Part shown: piece after piece, positions 44,640-58,300 of the stretch
Layout: each line of letters starts with the position of its first letter
Numbering within the stretch: position 1 is the first letter of the stretch
NCBI RefSeq assembly: GCF_026870175.2
Contig: NZ_CP113977.2
Location: forward strand, 3,720,001-3,784,000
DNA: 64,000 bases
Reading direction: 5' to 3'
From: Flavobacterium aestivum
GTDB lineage: Bacteria; Bacteroidota; Bacteroidia; Flavobacteriales; Flavobacteriaceae
Program-made: the position numbers and the translations under genes
Notes under the pieces: model-generated
What the model saw: the letters and a program-made list of their open reading frames with translations, nothing else
Told to the model about the DNA's origin: nothing
The model's database searches: none

Positions 44640-46241
44640 TTAGTTTATTTCGTAATGCAGTTCTTTTTCTCCGTAAAGGCGCTCTGCCTTTATATTTTTT
44701 TCTTTACAATGATTGATAAGATTATTGGAAGCCACTATTGGATGTGCCTGTTCATCATAGCGCACACTACTGATAAATTCTATCCATGGTTCTAGTCCCA
44801 TTGCGTACACATAAAGTTCTTTTGGTTTGAATGACTTTACAAGGTCTTTCCCTCTTTCAAAGTTTGATCCAGCTAGTCTTCTGGTATTGTCTATTTCCCT
44901 ATCGACTTCCTTTTCTATTAATGGTCCGTAAACCCAAGAGAAAGGAGCGCCATCACATTCCATTCCTAAAAAAATTACATCTACGGGACCTATATGTTTT
45001 GCAACGAGATCATATAGTTTAGGTTCTACATTGCAGGAATCGGCCATGAATATCATCGAATTTTTGCCTATCCTGACGTTGTAGCAAATTTTTGCCTGAA
45101 TGTCTAAATCGCCATGTTCCCCTAAGAAAGGAACTCCGGTTATTTTACATTCGTTGTCTTCAATGGTTTCCATATCCTGTAATTCTATTACATTTTTAAA
45201 ACCAATGGTTTGCAACATGAGTTTTAAGTTAGGGTCCTGAAGATTTCCTACGGTTCCTTTTGGAACTACTACATTTTTGACCATATGGCGTAAGCTCAAC
45301 ATCGTTTCAAATAAAATATGATCCTGATGATTGTGTGTTATAAGTACATAATCTATCTCGTCTGGCAAATCTTGTAACGAGTATCTGTTTACTTCGTTTT
45401 GATATCCATAATAACTTATTACCGGATCTACCAATATCGAAATGTCTTTGGTTTCAATTAAGATACATGCATGGCCATAATAGCGCATTCTGATTTTATC
45501 TCCAGTGTATCTTTTATATTTTTCTGGTTTTTCTGTAGTAAAAAATGATTCAAATAGCGCTCTTTGATCTTCGCTAATATTAAGATCTCTTATCAGGTTT
45601 TCCAATGTGTCTGCTTCATTGCGCATGCTGCACATTTTGTCAATGGCTTTGTGTGCAAATGGTATGTTTATTTCTAAACAGTTTTTTTCTGGCAATCTTG
45701 CCGTACTTAATACAAAAGGACGCTCATCATTTTCTGTTAACCAAAGTGTAATACTTTGTGCAGCTGTATTGTAGTATTCACTTTTATACATGAGGCTTTC
45801 GAATATTCGAAATGAAGGATTCCCATTGAGATCGTAATTGAGTTCTACATATCCTTTTAAAATTTCCGGCACTTTTTCGTATAATGGTTCTAGTGAATGT
45901 CCAGTTCCGTTTTTTTCTAGCAATCTGTTTAATTCATGAATTGCTTCCGCTAGTTCAAACATTGGCTTTCGTTCCTCAAAAGCATGAGCTATAAGTCCTT
46001 GTACCTCCTCTTTCCTATTAGAGCTGTAATTCATAAAAGGGCCTCCAAGCATTTTCGGGTTTTGTGTTGCCGCCATATGAATATTTGGCGCCTGTACATA
46101 CGAGTTCATTATTTTTAAATGTCTCGATTTTATATTCATCGCTGCCGTAGGCGGATAAATTAAGTGTGTCCAAGCATACCATTTATCTATTAATGGTTCT
46201 AAAACTACGTTAGGTCTTAGATATACTTTTTTATTTTCCAT
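44640..46241 (-). CDS. CmlA-type diiron amino-acid beta-hydroxylase
   Basis: The product is 533 residues, almost exactly the length of CmlA. CmlA uses a diiron centre in a metallo-beta-lactamase fold to hydroxylate the beta-carbon of an amino acid held on an NRPS carrier domain. The N-terminal docking domain opens LRPNVVLEPLIDKWYAWTHL and RHLKIMNSYV, as expected for the family. The iron ligands appear as H303-N-H305-Q-D307-H308, a glutamate in FLGEHGD and an aspartate in FMADSCN. GMECDGAPFSWVYGPL is also typical. A generic metallo-hydrolase label would miss this. It lies 76 bp after the NRPS stop and is likely to act on one of its modules. Confidence 0.85.
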   Translation of the reverse strand: MENKKVYLRPNVVLEPLIDKWYAWTHLIYPPTAAMNIKSRHLKIMNSYVQAPNIHMAATQNPKMLGGPFMNYSSNRKEEVQGLIAHAFEERKPMFELAEAIHELNRLLEKNGTGHSLEPLYEKVPEILKGYVELNYDLNGNPSFRIFESLMYKSEYYNTAAQSITLWLTENDERPFVLSTARLPEKNCLEINIPFAHKAIDKMCSMRNEADTLENLIRDLNISEDQRALFESFFTTEKPEKYKRYTGDKIRMRYYGHACILIETKDISILVDPVISYYGYQNEVNRYSLQDLPDEIDYVLITHNHQDHILFETMLSLRHMVKNVVVPKGTVGNLQDPNLKLMLQTIGFKNVIELQDMETIEDNECKITGVPFLGEHGDLDIQAKICYNVRIGKNSMIFMADSCNVEPKLYDLVAKHIGPVDVIFLGMECDGAPFSWVYGPLIEKEVDREIDNTRRLAGSNFERGKDLVKSFKPKELYVYAMGLEPWIEFISSVRYDEQAHPIVASNNLINHCKEKNIKAERLYGEKELHYEIN

Positions 46242-46317
46242 AGATAGTACTTTGATAGTAATTATTTTATTTGGTTTTGTTTCTAGTGAAGAAAATAGTA
46301 AACAAGCAATCTGTTTA

Positions 46318-49300
46318 TTACTCGATCGTTGCTCCCAATAATTCCTGAGCTATGATTTCAATATTTTTGGTTAATTGAATTGCATCATAGTGGTTTCCTT
46401 GAAGATAAATATGGTCAAACCTACCTGTTGTATATTTTTCCCAATCTTTCATGTTCAAGAATTCATTACTGATATTATTTTTGGTTTTGAATGCTATAAT
46501 ATCTCCTTTTATTCTTCCTCTTTGTTTGTATTTGTTGTTGAGGTCTATATTGTTCTTCCAAAGTTTTCGAATACGAACTATTTGCTCTTCATTGTATTCA
46601 AAACCTTTTAACCATCCTTCTAAATATTGTAGCTCACTTTCATTGGCTCTTTTTACTTCATCGGTTAGTTTTGGTTTTCTTCTGCTGATGTTTCTATCAA
46701 TGATGAGTAATTGTATTTCAAATCCCTTATCTTCTAATATTTTAGCAGTTTCAAAGGCTAAACTTGCTCCTAATGAGAAACCGATTAGTGTTAGTTTTCT
46801 CTGTGAACGATATTTCATGATTTGTCTAGCAAAATTCCAGGCCTTGTCTTCTAAATTTTTATCAAATGGTTCATCAAAATCAAATCCATTATCTTGAATT
46901 CCGTGACAATTAAAATCATCCTTCAGCATTTTTACTATTCCCATATAGGCCAATGAAGTTCCCATTAATGGAGGGAAAAAGAATACGTCATCCTCTTTTT
47001 CTTCATTATCTGTCAGTGTAACAATGTTGTTGAAATCTCGTTGGTAATCGTTTATTGTCTCTACTAAGTCTTTGATGTATGGCGCGCTGATAACATTTCC
47101 GAGGTTTATTCTTAAATCCATTTCAGCATTTACTCTTGAAACCATCTGTAGTGCTTTCATAGAATGTCCGCCAATTTCAAAGAAGTTATCTTCGATACCT
47201 ACCTCTTCACGATCAAGGATTTTTTTCCAAATTTCTACCATCATTACTTCATTTTCATTTCTTGGTGCTACATACTTGAATTTCGATATTTCCGTAGGCA
47301 TTGGTAATACCTTCTTATCAATTTTTCCATTTAGCGTGAGTGGGAATTTTTCTAATTGAATAAAATGCTCAGGTATCATATATCCTGGCAGGAAGTCTCT
47401 TAGATAGTCTTTGAGTCCATTCTTTTCCAGTACTTCATCTGAGATGAAATAAGCGATTAAGTATTCGTCTTCCTGCACCGTATGTACATTTACTAATACC
47501 TGGTGTATTAACGGATGTGATAACAGATTACTTTCTATTTCACCTAATTCTATACGAAGTCCTCGTAGGTTTACCTGCGCATCATTTCGTCCTATAAATT
47601 CAATGTTTCCGTCTTCCAGCCATTTTGCCACGTCGCCTGTTTTATATAGGCGTCCTTCTCCAAATGGATTTGGGATAAAAGCAGCATTTGTAAGTTCCTC
47701 TTGGTTGATATACCCTCTTGCAATACCTGCACCTCCAATATAAAGTTCACCTTCAAAACCTACCGGCATTGGGTTAAGTTTACCATCCAGTATGTAAATT
47801 TCTTTATTCGTTATCGGTTTCCCAATTGGTACATGTTTGTCTTCGTATGCTTTATCTACTTTAAAAACTGTACTTACAACCGCAGCTTCTGTTGGCCCGT
47901 AATTATTGTAAAGCGTAAATGGTACTTTTTCGAAATTTCCGAGCGTGTCTCCTCCTGTCAGAATCTTTATGTTTGGATTAATTTCTTTTCCAGATTGTTT
48001 CAGGAATTTACATGCTGCTGTTGGTAAGAATACCTGATTGATTTCTTTTTCATGAATCCAATCAATTAGGTTATCAAAACCTGTTTCTTGTTTTTTGGCC
48101 GCCATGTATACTGTAGCTCCTTGTAATATTGCTGGCCAGAATTCCCAGATACTTGCATCAAAACTGATACTCGCGAGCATACTTACCTTGCTTTTGTGCG
48201 TTAAATCATAGTATTCTGCATGCCATTCACAAAGATTGATTAATCCTGCCTGTTCCATCATTACCCCTTTCGGTTTCCCTGTAGAACCTGATGTATATAT
48301 CACATAGGCAAGGTTATTAGTATTGGCTTGGTTAGTAAAATTTGTAATTGGATAGTTTTCCAACTGATACCATTCCTGAGGCAATTTGAAGGTTTTTGCT
48401 TTTAATTTTTCTTCAAAATGATCTGTCAATACTAATTCAACACCTGCGTCATCTAATTGATAATTGATTCGATCTATTGGAGATTTTGAATTCATAGGTA
48501 AATATGCAGCACCCGTTTTTGCAACTGCGAGAATGCTTATTACCAACCATTGATTGTGTTCAGCTATAATTCCGATTACATCTTCCGGTTTTGCACCATA
48601 TATGTTTTTTAGGTATTGTGCTAGTTGATTTGCTTTTTCGTTTAGTTCTTTATACGTTATTTCATACTCGCCATCTACTATCGCTATGTGATCTCCGTGT
48701 TTAGCAACTTGTTTTTCAAATAATTCACTAAGTGTTTCATCTGGAGTTTTTATATTTCCTTTCCCAGCAAAATTTGATAATAGCAACTGTTTTTCTTCTC
48801 TTTCAAGATAATTTAATTTATAAATATCTTCTGTCGAGTTCTCTACAATTGAAGATAATAATTGAATAATATGGCTTCCCATTTTTTCAATACGGTCTTT
48901 GAAAAATAAATCGGTATCATATTCAACTGTCATGATTAATCCTCCGTCACGTTCCTTGAAATAATATGATAAATCGAATTTACTAATAGGCATTCGCACA
49001 TTAGTTTCTACAACCTCCATTCCGTTTAATGTTAATACGCTATCATCATCTGCATTTGCATCTTGCAAGACAACCATAACATCTATAAGAAGCGATCTAC
49101 TTAAATTTCTAATTAATTTTAAGTCATCTACTAATTTATCAAACGGATAAATTCTGTGGTCAAATGCTTCCAAGACCGTAGTTTTTACGGTTTGTAAATA
49201 ACTCAAAAATGAATCTTCCTCTTCGCGTTTGCTTTTAAATACTAATGTATTGGAGTAGAATCCTATTTGATCTTCCAGATCTGTATGACTTCTTCCTGTA

Positions 49301-52300
49301 ATTGCTGTTCCTATGATGAGTTCTTCGTTTCCTGTGTATCGAATCATCATTGTTTTTACCAAGGTTAGTAATCCCATAAATAATGTGCTGTTCTCTTTGG
49401 ATAGCAATTTTTGGAATTTTTTGGTGGTTTCAGCATCTATTTTAAAGTACAATCGATCTCCATTAAATTTACGGGATGGAGGGCGTACCAAATCTGTGGT
49501 TAAATCTATTGAAGGTGTATCGCCTCCCAGTTTTTCATTCCAATACTCTTTATGACGTTGTAAATTTTCTCCACTTAGCTCATTCTGTTGCCAGGTTGCA
49601 AAGTCTTTATATTGAATATTTAATACTGGTAATTGATGTTCTTCTCCTTTAGAAAGTGCATTGTATATGGTAATTATTTCTTTATTCAGAATTTGTAAAG
49701 ACCACTCATCTCCTATGATATGATGAATATTAAATAAGAATAAATATTCAAAATCAGCCGTTTGATATAAATTTACTTTTATAAGAAGGTCTTCTCCCAA
49801 ATCAAATATTTCCTGAGAGGCATTTTGTGCCAAACCTACTGCAAAGCTTTTTGATTCCTGTTCATTTCTTAAGTCAACAAAATCTATTTCAAAATCTATT
49901 GCTTCAAACGGTACAATTTTTTGATGTGGTTCATTCATCCATTCTACAAAAATCGTTCTGAACACCTCATGACGTTCTATGATTGTTTCAAAAGTTCGTT
50001 TTAAGATATCTCTATCCAAATTCCCTTCGAGCCAATAAATATGAGGCATATTGTATACTTCTCCTGAGGCTTCCAGTTTTTCTAATACCCATATACGTTT
50101 TTGAGGATATGATGGCGGATAATATTTCTGTTCTTCCGCTTTTGTAATTGGTGTATATTCCTCAAAATCTTCATTGATAATTAAGTTTGCTAAATCGCCT
50201 AATACGGGGTACATGAAAATATTTTTTAATTCTATTTTCTTAGAAAGCACCTTATAAATTCTGGACACAATCTGGATTCCTTTGAGGGAATGTCCGCCTA
50301 ATTCAAAGAAATTGTCTTTGATTCCGATTTCTTTTTTCCCCAATACTTCTTCCCAGATTGAGATTAATATGCGTTCCGTTTCATTAGTTGGTGCAACATA
50401 TTCTCTGACCATTTCCTCTGATGGATTGGGTAAGGCTCGTTTGTCTATTTTTCCGTTTGGTGTTAATGGAAATTTCTCTATGCCTATCAAATACGTTGGA
50501 ATCATGTATTCTGGTAAGCAGCCTGTTAAGTATCTTCTTAAAGAATTGTTTTCGATTTCTTCGCCTGTGTAGTAACCTGCCAAATGTTTCTCTCCATCGA
50601 TCTCTATTCCCACCACTACACTTTGCTGTACTCCGTCATAACTTATCATTGCCGATATTATCTCTTCCAACTCTATTCTATAACCACGAATTTTTATCTG
50701 ATGATCTATTCGTCCGTAGTATTTTATGCTTCCTTCCTCGTTCCAGCTGCATAAATCCCCTGTGTTGTACATCACTGTGTTTTCCTGATACGGATGGCTG
50801 ATGAATGACTTTTGGGTCAGTTCTTCCTTGTTTTGATAACCTACTGCGATTCCGGTTCCACTCATGTACAATGTGCCTATCACTCCAATTGGTACTAACT
50901 GTAATTTGTCATCTAAGATGTATGACTGCATGTTGTCTACCGGGCGTCCGATGTATGGAATATCTTGTGTTTCTTTCACCTTTTTATAGGTTGAATAAAC
51001 CGTGGTTTCCGTTGGCCCATACATATTCCATATCGTTTCTGTACTCTGAATCAGCGATTCCCCTAAGGATAGTGATAAGGCTTCTCCTCCTGTTATGGCA
51101 CGAACTTTATTGCTTCCCTGCCATCCTGCGTCTACTAACATCTGCCAAAATCCTGGTGTTGCCTGCATGATACTCGGGTTGTACTTTTCAAACAATTCTA
51201 TAATGGCTTCCGGTGATTTCAATGATGGTGTTGATGCTATTATCACACTGGCACCTACATGTAATGGCAGGAACAATTCTACCACTGACATATCAAAAGC
51301 ATAGGTTGTTACGGCCAGTAAGGAATCTGATGCTTTGGCCGATACTTCGGCTTCCATAGCATACATCAGGTTGGTGACGGATTTGTGACGGATCTTTACT
51401 CCTTTTGGGGTTCCTGTTGATCCTGAGGTATATATCATATACGCCAGATCTTCTTCATTCACCAATACTGTCGCTAATTCTCTGCTATATGTAGATAATG
51501 CGTCTATTTCTTCTGGCAGCTTCATTACTTTAATTCCTGATTCGTCTTTGTATACGGTATCGGAAATTAATAAGGCTGCTCCGCCATCCTCTAATATGTA
51601 ACTGATTCTTGATGCCGGATAACTTTTATCAATTGGTAAATAAATCCCGCCCAATTTTAGAATACTTAACATGGAGATTAGCATCCATTCGCTGCGATCT
51701 ACCAATAATCCCACACTATCTCCTTGTGTAATGCCATAATTGTCTTTTAAATAATTTGACAATTGGTTTACCCTTGCATCTAATTCTCCATAACTTAATT
51801 CCTGATCTGCATAATATACCGCTATGGCGTCTGGCGTCTTGCTTACATTTTGCTCATAACTTGCTAAAAAACTGCCTTTTAATGGGTAATCTTTTGCTGT
51901 GGCATTAAACTCTTCCAAGATTTGTGTGCGTTCTGCCTGTGATAGATAATTATACTTTCCTATACTGGTTTGCGGTGCTGCAACCACTAATTGTAATAGC
52001 TCTTCCAGATGTGATGCCATTCTCGTTATTCGCGATGCTGAAAATAACGAGGTGTTGTACTCGATTGTCAGATGTAAATTATCTTCTCGTTTGCTGAAGT
52101 AAAAAGTAATGTCGAATTTGCTATTCACAAATGCTGTAGAATCTTCTTTAATTTCTATACTATTCAAAGATTCCGATGATTCCTTAGCACCATCTTGCCA
52201 AACAATCATTACATCAAATAATGGCGAATGGCTTAAATCCCTAGATACTTCCAGTTCTTCTACTAATAGATCAAACGGATACAATTGATGTTCGTATGCA

Positions 52301-55300
52301 TTTAGACATGTTTCCTTTATCTGTGTCAATAGAGCTTCATAACTCATGTCATCAGACAATTCATCTCTAAGTACTAATGTGTTTAGATAAAATCCTAACT
52401 GATTTTCTAAATCCGGATGTACCCTTCCAGAGATTGGAGTTCCAACAATTATGTCTTTGGTTCCTGTGTAGCGGTATAGCAGCATTTTTACCAAAGAAAG
52501 TACCCCCATAAACATGGTATTTCCACTACTTGTAATCAATTTGCTAAAGCCTTTGGCTGTATTTGTTTCAAATTGATAATGGTAATGTGCACCGGAAAAA
52601 GTTTTTACCGGAGGTCTTATATAATCAGTTGGTAATTCTAATGGAGTAATTTCTCCCGATAATTTATCTAGCCAATACGATTTATGAAGCAATAATTTAT
52701 CACTTTCCAATTGCTTTGCTTCCCATGCAGCATAATCTTTATATTGAATTGATAGCGGTTTAAGTTCTAATCTTTTTCCTTCTTTGATTTTATTGTATAT
52801 GTGCTTAATCTCCTCAATTAAAATTCCAACAGACCATTCATCTGAAATAATGTGATGATTTACTAATACAAAGAGGTATTCGTTTTTGGCAACTTCAAAA
52901 ATGCTTACTTTAATTAACGGCCCATTTTCTAAATCTAATGGGCTTTCTATTAACAGACGCATTCTCTCTTTTACTTCATCATGAGCATTTTCATTTGCAC
53001 TCAGGTCAATATAATTTATTTTAAAAGAATTATTCATTCCCAATACTACTTGTCGAACTTCATCATCGATCATCTTGAATACTGTTCGCAGAATTTCATG
53101 TCTGTTTATTAATTCAAGGAATGCTTGATTTAATGCTTCTATACTTAAATCTCCATGAAACCAATAAGACATTGATGTATTATATGCTGCTCTTGCTTCT
53201 GTAAATTGATTTAGTGTCCACATACGTTTTTGCGCATAGGAAGCAACATAATAATCTGCATTTGGTATCTTTTCTATATCAGCAAGTGTAGTAGATTCTT
53301 GTTGATCTATTAGTTTTGCTAATTCTTTTAAGTTGCTGGTAGCAAAAATATCTTTCAGTGTAATTTTTACAGAATGCTCTTTTGCAACAGTAGATACTAA
53401 TTGTATTGCTTTTAACGAATTTCCTCCTAATTCAAAGAAGTTATCCTCTACTCCAACTTGTTGAACCAATAATAATTCTGACCAGATTTTTGTCAACAAT
53501 TGCTCCGCTGCCGTTTCTGGTGCTATGTATCTTTTTGCTGAAACTCCTTGTAATGATGGCAATTTTGATCTGTCTAACTTTCCATTAGTTGTTAATGGAA
53601 ATTCTTCCATACTTACATAATAATTAGGCACCATATATAATGGCAAATGAGCTTTTAAATACGCTTTTATCTCGCTTGCCTTTTCATCTGAACCAATGTA
53701 ATATACCACTAATGATGGAACTAATCCGTCTGAAACTACTAATACTTCAAATTGTGCAAGTAAGTTACTCTCTGATATTACACCGCTTAATTCGCCTAGT
53801 TCAATTCTGTGTCCTTGTATTTTTACCTGATCGTCTTTTCTTCCGTGATAGTGCAAATTTCCTTCACTGTCCCAGCTTACTATATCTCCTGTTTTGTAGA
53901 GTATTCCTTCTACAAATGGATTTGATAAGGTGCGTTCTAAAGTTAAAGCTTCGTTTCCGATATAGCCTTTGAAAACACCTAAACCGCCTATATACAATTC
54001 TCCTTGAACACCAATTGGTACCAACTCATTATTGCTGTCTAAAACATATAATGATGTATTACTTATTGGACAACCAATCGTAATTAGATTTTCTTCTTCT
54101 ACTAATGCTACACTACACCCAACTGTTGTTTCTGTTGGACCGTATTCGTTGTAGATTTTCATAGAAGGATTTAATCCTTTCAGTATAGAAACATGATTTG
54201 CCGTTAAGCGTTCTCCTCCTACAATTGCTACTGCGATATTCGTACTCTTTATATCTAAACCTGCCAATACTTGTATGTGTGAAGGTGTTAGTTTTGCTGT
54301 TCGGATTGACTCGCTGCTAAATACTTTTTGCAACGCAGCAAAATCGTCTTCTTTAGAAGATAAAATTTCTAATTCATCACCACGTAACAATCCGCTCCAT
54401 AAACTTGTAACCGTTAAATCGAATGATAGTGATGTGAATAAACAACCTGAATAGTTTGCTTCATTATTATAGTAATTTGTATTTGCCCAACTCAAATAGT
54501 TCACCACTGAGTTATGCCTGATCATCACCCCTTTTGGTCTTCCAGTAGATCCTGAAGTGTAGATAATGTACGCTAGGTCTTCTCCGTTTAATGATACGTT
54601 TAATCTTGTATTTGGATAATTGCCTAATTCTTCTTTCAGGTTGGTACTATCGATATTTGTCACTGCATATTCAGATATCTGGGTATCAGTTAGTAGCAAC
54701 GATACTTTCCCATCGCTTAGCATATACTCTACCCGATCTGATGGATAGTTACAATCTATTGGTAAGTAGGCTCCTCCTGCTTTTAATACTCCTAGAATAC
54801 TTATTACCAACCACTCACTTCTATCCTGCATAATACCTACAATACTTCCTTTGCCAATATTATGCTTGGTTTGTAAATAATGTGCCAATTGGTTGGAACG
54901 CTCTTCTAATTCCTGATAATTTAGCGTGATGTTTTCGTAGCTTAAAGCTAATGCATTCCTTTGTTTATCTACTTGCGATTCAAAAAGTGATATCAGGGTT
55001 TCATCCGAAGATTGTGCTACAATTTCTCCCTGATAGTCTTCCAGCAATTCTTTTTGTTCTTCCGCATTTAGTAATGATAGCTTATCTAACGATATTGCAC
55101 TGTTAGCAACTACACTTCCTAGTAATTTTTCTAAATGTACGCCTAGTCGCTTAATGCGTTCATCACTGTAAATGTCAGTATTGTATTCTATGTGTACACT
55201 CATTTGTCCTGATGGACTTTCTTTAAACCAAAAGGTTAGATCATACAAACTTGTCTCAACATTGACACGCACTGAAGAAACATCTAAACCTTCCATTTCT

Positions 55301-58300
55301 ACCTTATCTTCCGCCAATGATTGATCATTCTCTAAAACAACCACTACATCATATAATGGAAAACGGCTTAAGTCTCTTGATAAATCCAGTTCGTCTACTA
55401 ATAAGTCAAATGGATAGGATTGATTTTCATAGCCTTCTAAACAGGTTTGTTTTACCTGTTTTAACAGACTTGTAAAACTATCTGTTCCTTCAAATTGGGT
55501 TCGTAATGCCAGATTGTTGATATAAAACCCTATTTGATTCTCTAAATCTGAATGATCTCTTCCTGCAATTGGCGTTCCTACAATAATGTCTTCCTGCCCA
55601 CTATATCTATACAAAAGCGCTTTGATCAAGGAGACTAATCCCATAAACAGTGTACTGTCTTGTTCTTTTATATATTGTTTAAATGCTTGGCTTGTTGACT
55701 CTGAAAAACAAACTTGTGTCTGTGATCCGTTATAGGTTTGCATCGATGGACGCACATAATCTGACGGTATATCTAAAACCGGTAATTCTCCGCCTAATTT
55801 TGCCAGCCAATATTCACGTGAGTCAGCCAATTTTCCTTTTGAAAGGGCTTGTAACTGCCAAGCTGCATAATCTTTGTATTGAATTGGTAGTGCTTCTAAT
55901 GATTTTGCTTCACCTTTGACTATCGAATTGTAATAGCTTATTAAATCACGAACCAATACCTGCATGGACCACTCGTCTGAAATTATATGATGTATAGAAA
56001 ACAACAATCGATAATGTTCATTTCCTAAGTTTAGTATTACTACCTTAAATAATGGCCCTTTTGATAAATCAAAGACTGATGACGCCATCTCGGCTAAAAC
56101 TTCTTCTATTGCAGCTTCTTTGTTTTCAGCTTTTGATACATCTGTAACAGGAATTTCAAAATTGATTCTTTCTGCTGGCTGTATCAATTGGCGCGGTTCG
56201 CCATCTTTTAGGATAAATATTGTTCGTAAACTTTCGTGACGATTTATCAATTGTGCAAATGATTCCGTTAATGCTTCAAGGTTTAATTTTCCTTGCATCT
56301 CATAACTTATCGGACGGCTATATGCGATAAAGTTCTCCTGTAATTGATCTAGCACCCATAAACGACGCTGTGCATGTGAAAGTGCATAATCATCCTGTTC
56401 TGCTACTTGTTTAATATGATTGTATATGGTATCTCCTTTTGATTCCGCTATTAATGATCCCTGAGCTTTTAAAGAAGAATGATTGAAAATCTCTCCTATA
56501 CTCAGTTGTACTTCGTGTTGTTTGTATACTCTTGAGATTAACTGAATCGCTTTTAAAGAGGAACCTCCTAAATCAAAAAAGGAATCGTTTCTGCCAATAC
56601 TGCTTTGAGGAATACTCAATAGTTCTGCCCAAATACCGCTTAGTGAGGTTTCGATTGCTCCGTTTGGCGCTTCATAATTACTGCCTCGTAATAATTCGCA
56701 TGGTTTTGGTAAAGCACGTTTGTCGACTTTTCCATTTAAGGTTAGTGGAAATTCTTCTATATAAATAAAGTAATCCGGAATGCTGCTGCGATCTAAGGTT
56801 GCCGATAAAAGCAAACGCAATTCGCCCGATCCGTATTCTGTTCCGCTGTAATAACAAAGTAATGAATCTGCGGTAGTATCTGTATGCAATACTAATTCTA
56901 CCTGACCTATTCCCTCTAGGTTTAATAATGAACTGCGAATTCCTTCAAGTTCTACCCTTACCCCATGAAGCTTGATCTGATCATCTATTCTGCCCAGTAT
57001 TTCTAAATTGCCTGAACTGTCATAACGACCCAAATCTCCTGTTTTGCAAACCAAATCTTCGCGATCTGTAACCAATGGGTTCTGTACAAATAAGTTTGTT
57101 GTAAGTTCCTGATCCAAGTATCCTTTGCTTACATACGGACTTTTGATATAGACTTCTCCGATTTCTCCCCACATACTGAGTCCGCTATCGTTGATTACGG
57201 CTATCATACTATTATCGATTGCCTGTCCAACCGGTAAAACGATACCAGGGTCTAAATTTTCATTTGGAATATGGTAACAACTTTTTAAAACTGTTGTCTC
57301 CGTAAGTCCGTACAAATTACTCATGCGGGCTGAATGTCCTGAGATAGAACGCCATAATTCGACATCACGTCCGTATAATTTTTCTCCAGCCAGAACTACT
57401 TCTTTTACTTCTTTTAAAGATAGATTTTGTTCCAATAAACTATTGGTCAGTAGTCTGAATAAAGATGGAACGGTTTGCAGAATAGTCACTTTTTCTTCTA
57501 ATAGCCAACCTGCCAACAGAACCATATTCTCTCGCGTTTTCTTTGCTGGAATGCACAAACTGCTTCCCGAAATTAAACTCGTCAGGATATCCTTTAAACT
57601 TGCATCAAAAGTTACTGATGCTATTTGGCTTACACGACTCTCGGTATCAAATCCAAATGTGTTTTTGTGCCAATTGATATAATGTGAAATACTTTCCTGA
57701 TTTCCTACTATCGCTTTGGATTTTCCTGTTGTTCCCGAACTGTAAAATATATAACTGCTATTATCAACTGGATAATCAATATCTATATTCTCTTCACTGT
57801 AATGCTCTAATGTATAATCTGATACTACATAATCGCCTGAAGAAGTTACTTCGTAAACTTCTAAACTGGTCTTTTCTAGTGAAATCAAATCTAAATTTCC
57901 TAGTCCTAAATCTCCCAAAAGGGAAGATCCTGAAGCTTTAAATACCAATACATGGCTAAATTCATGATTAATACCCAGACTTTGAAACTCTGACCATGAA
58001 ACATCATCAGCAATTAATACTTTCATCGAGGTTTCTGAAACTGCCTGTTGCATTCGTGCCTGCGAGAAACTATTCGATAAGGGCACATAAGTAATTCCTG
58101 TTTTCAAGCATGATAGCAAACTTCCTATCAGTTCTTTTCCGCTGGATAATAATACGCCAACTGAATCATCTGCCGACATACCAATATCTAACAACAAACC
58201 GCTTAATTGATTTGCAAATGAATTTAAAGAAGCATAACTCGTATTGCCATTAGATTCTACTAATGCCGTATGGCTTGGATAAAGTGATACTATACCCTCG

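Noticed and set aside
44640..46241. Generic metallo-beta-lactamase-fold hydrolase
   Set aside because: The length, the N-terminal docking domain and the GMECDGAP segment fit CmlA-type hydroxylases much better than a free-standing hydrolase.
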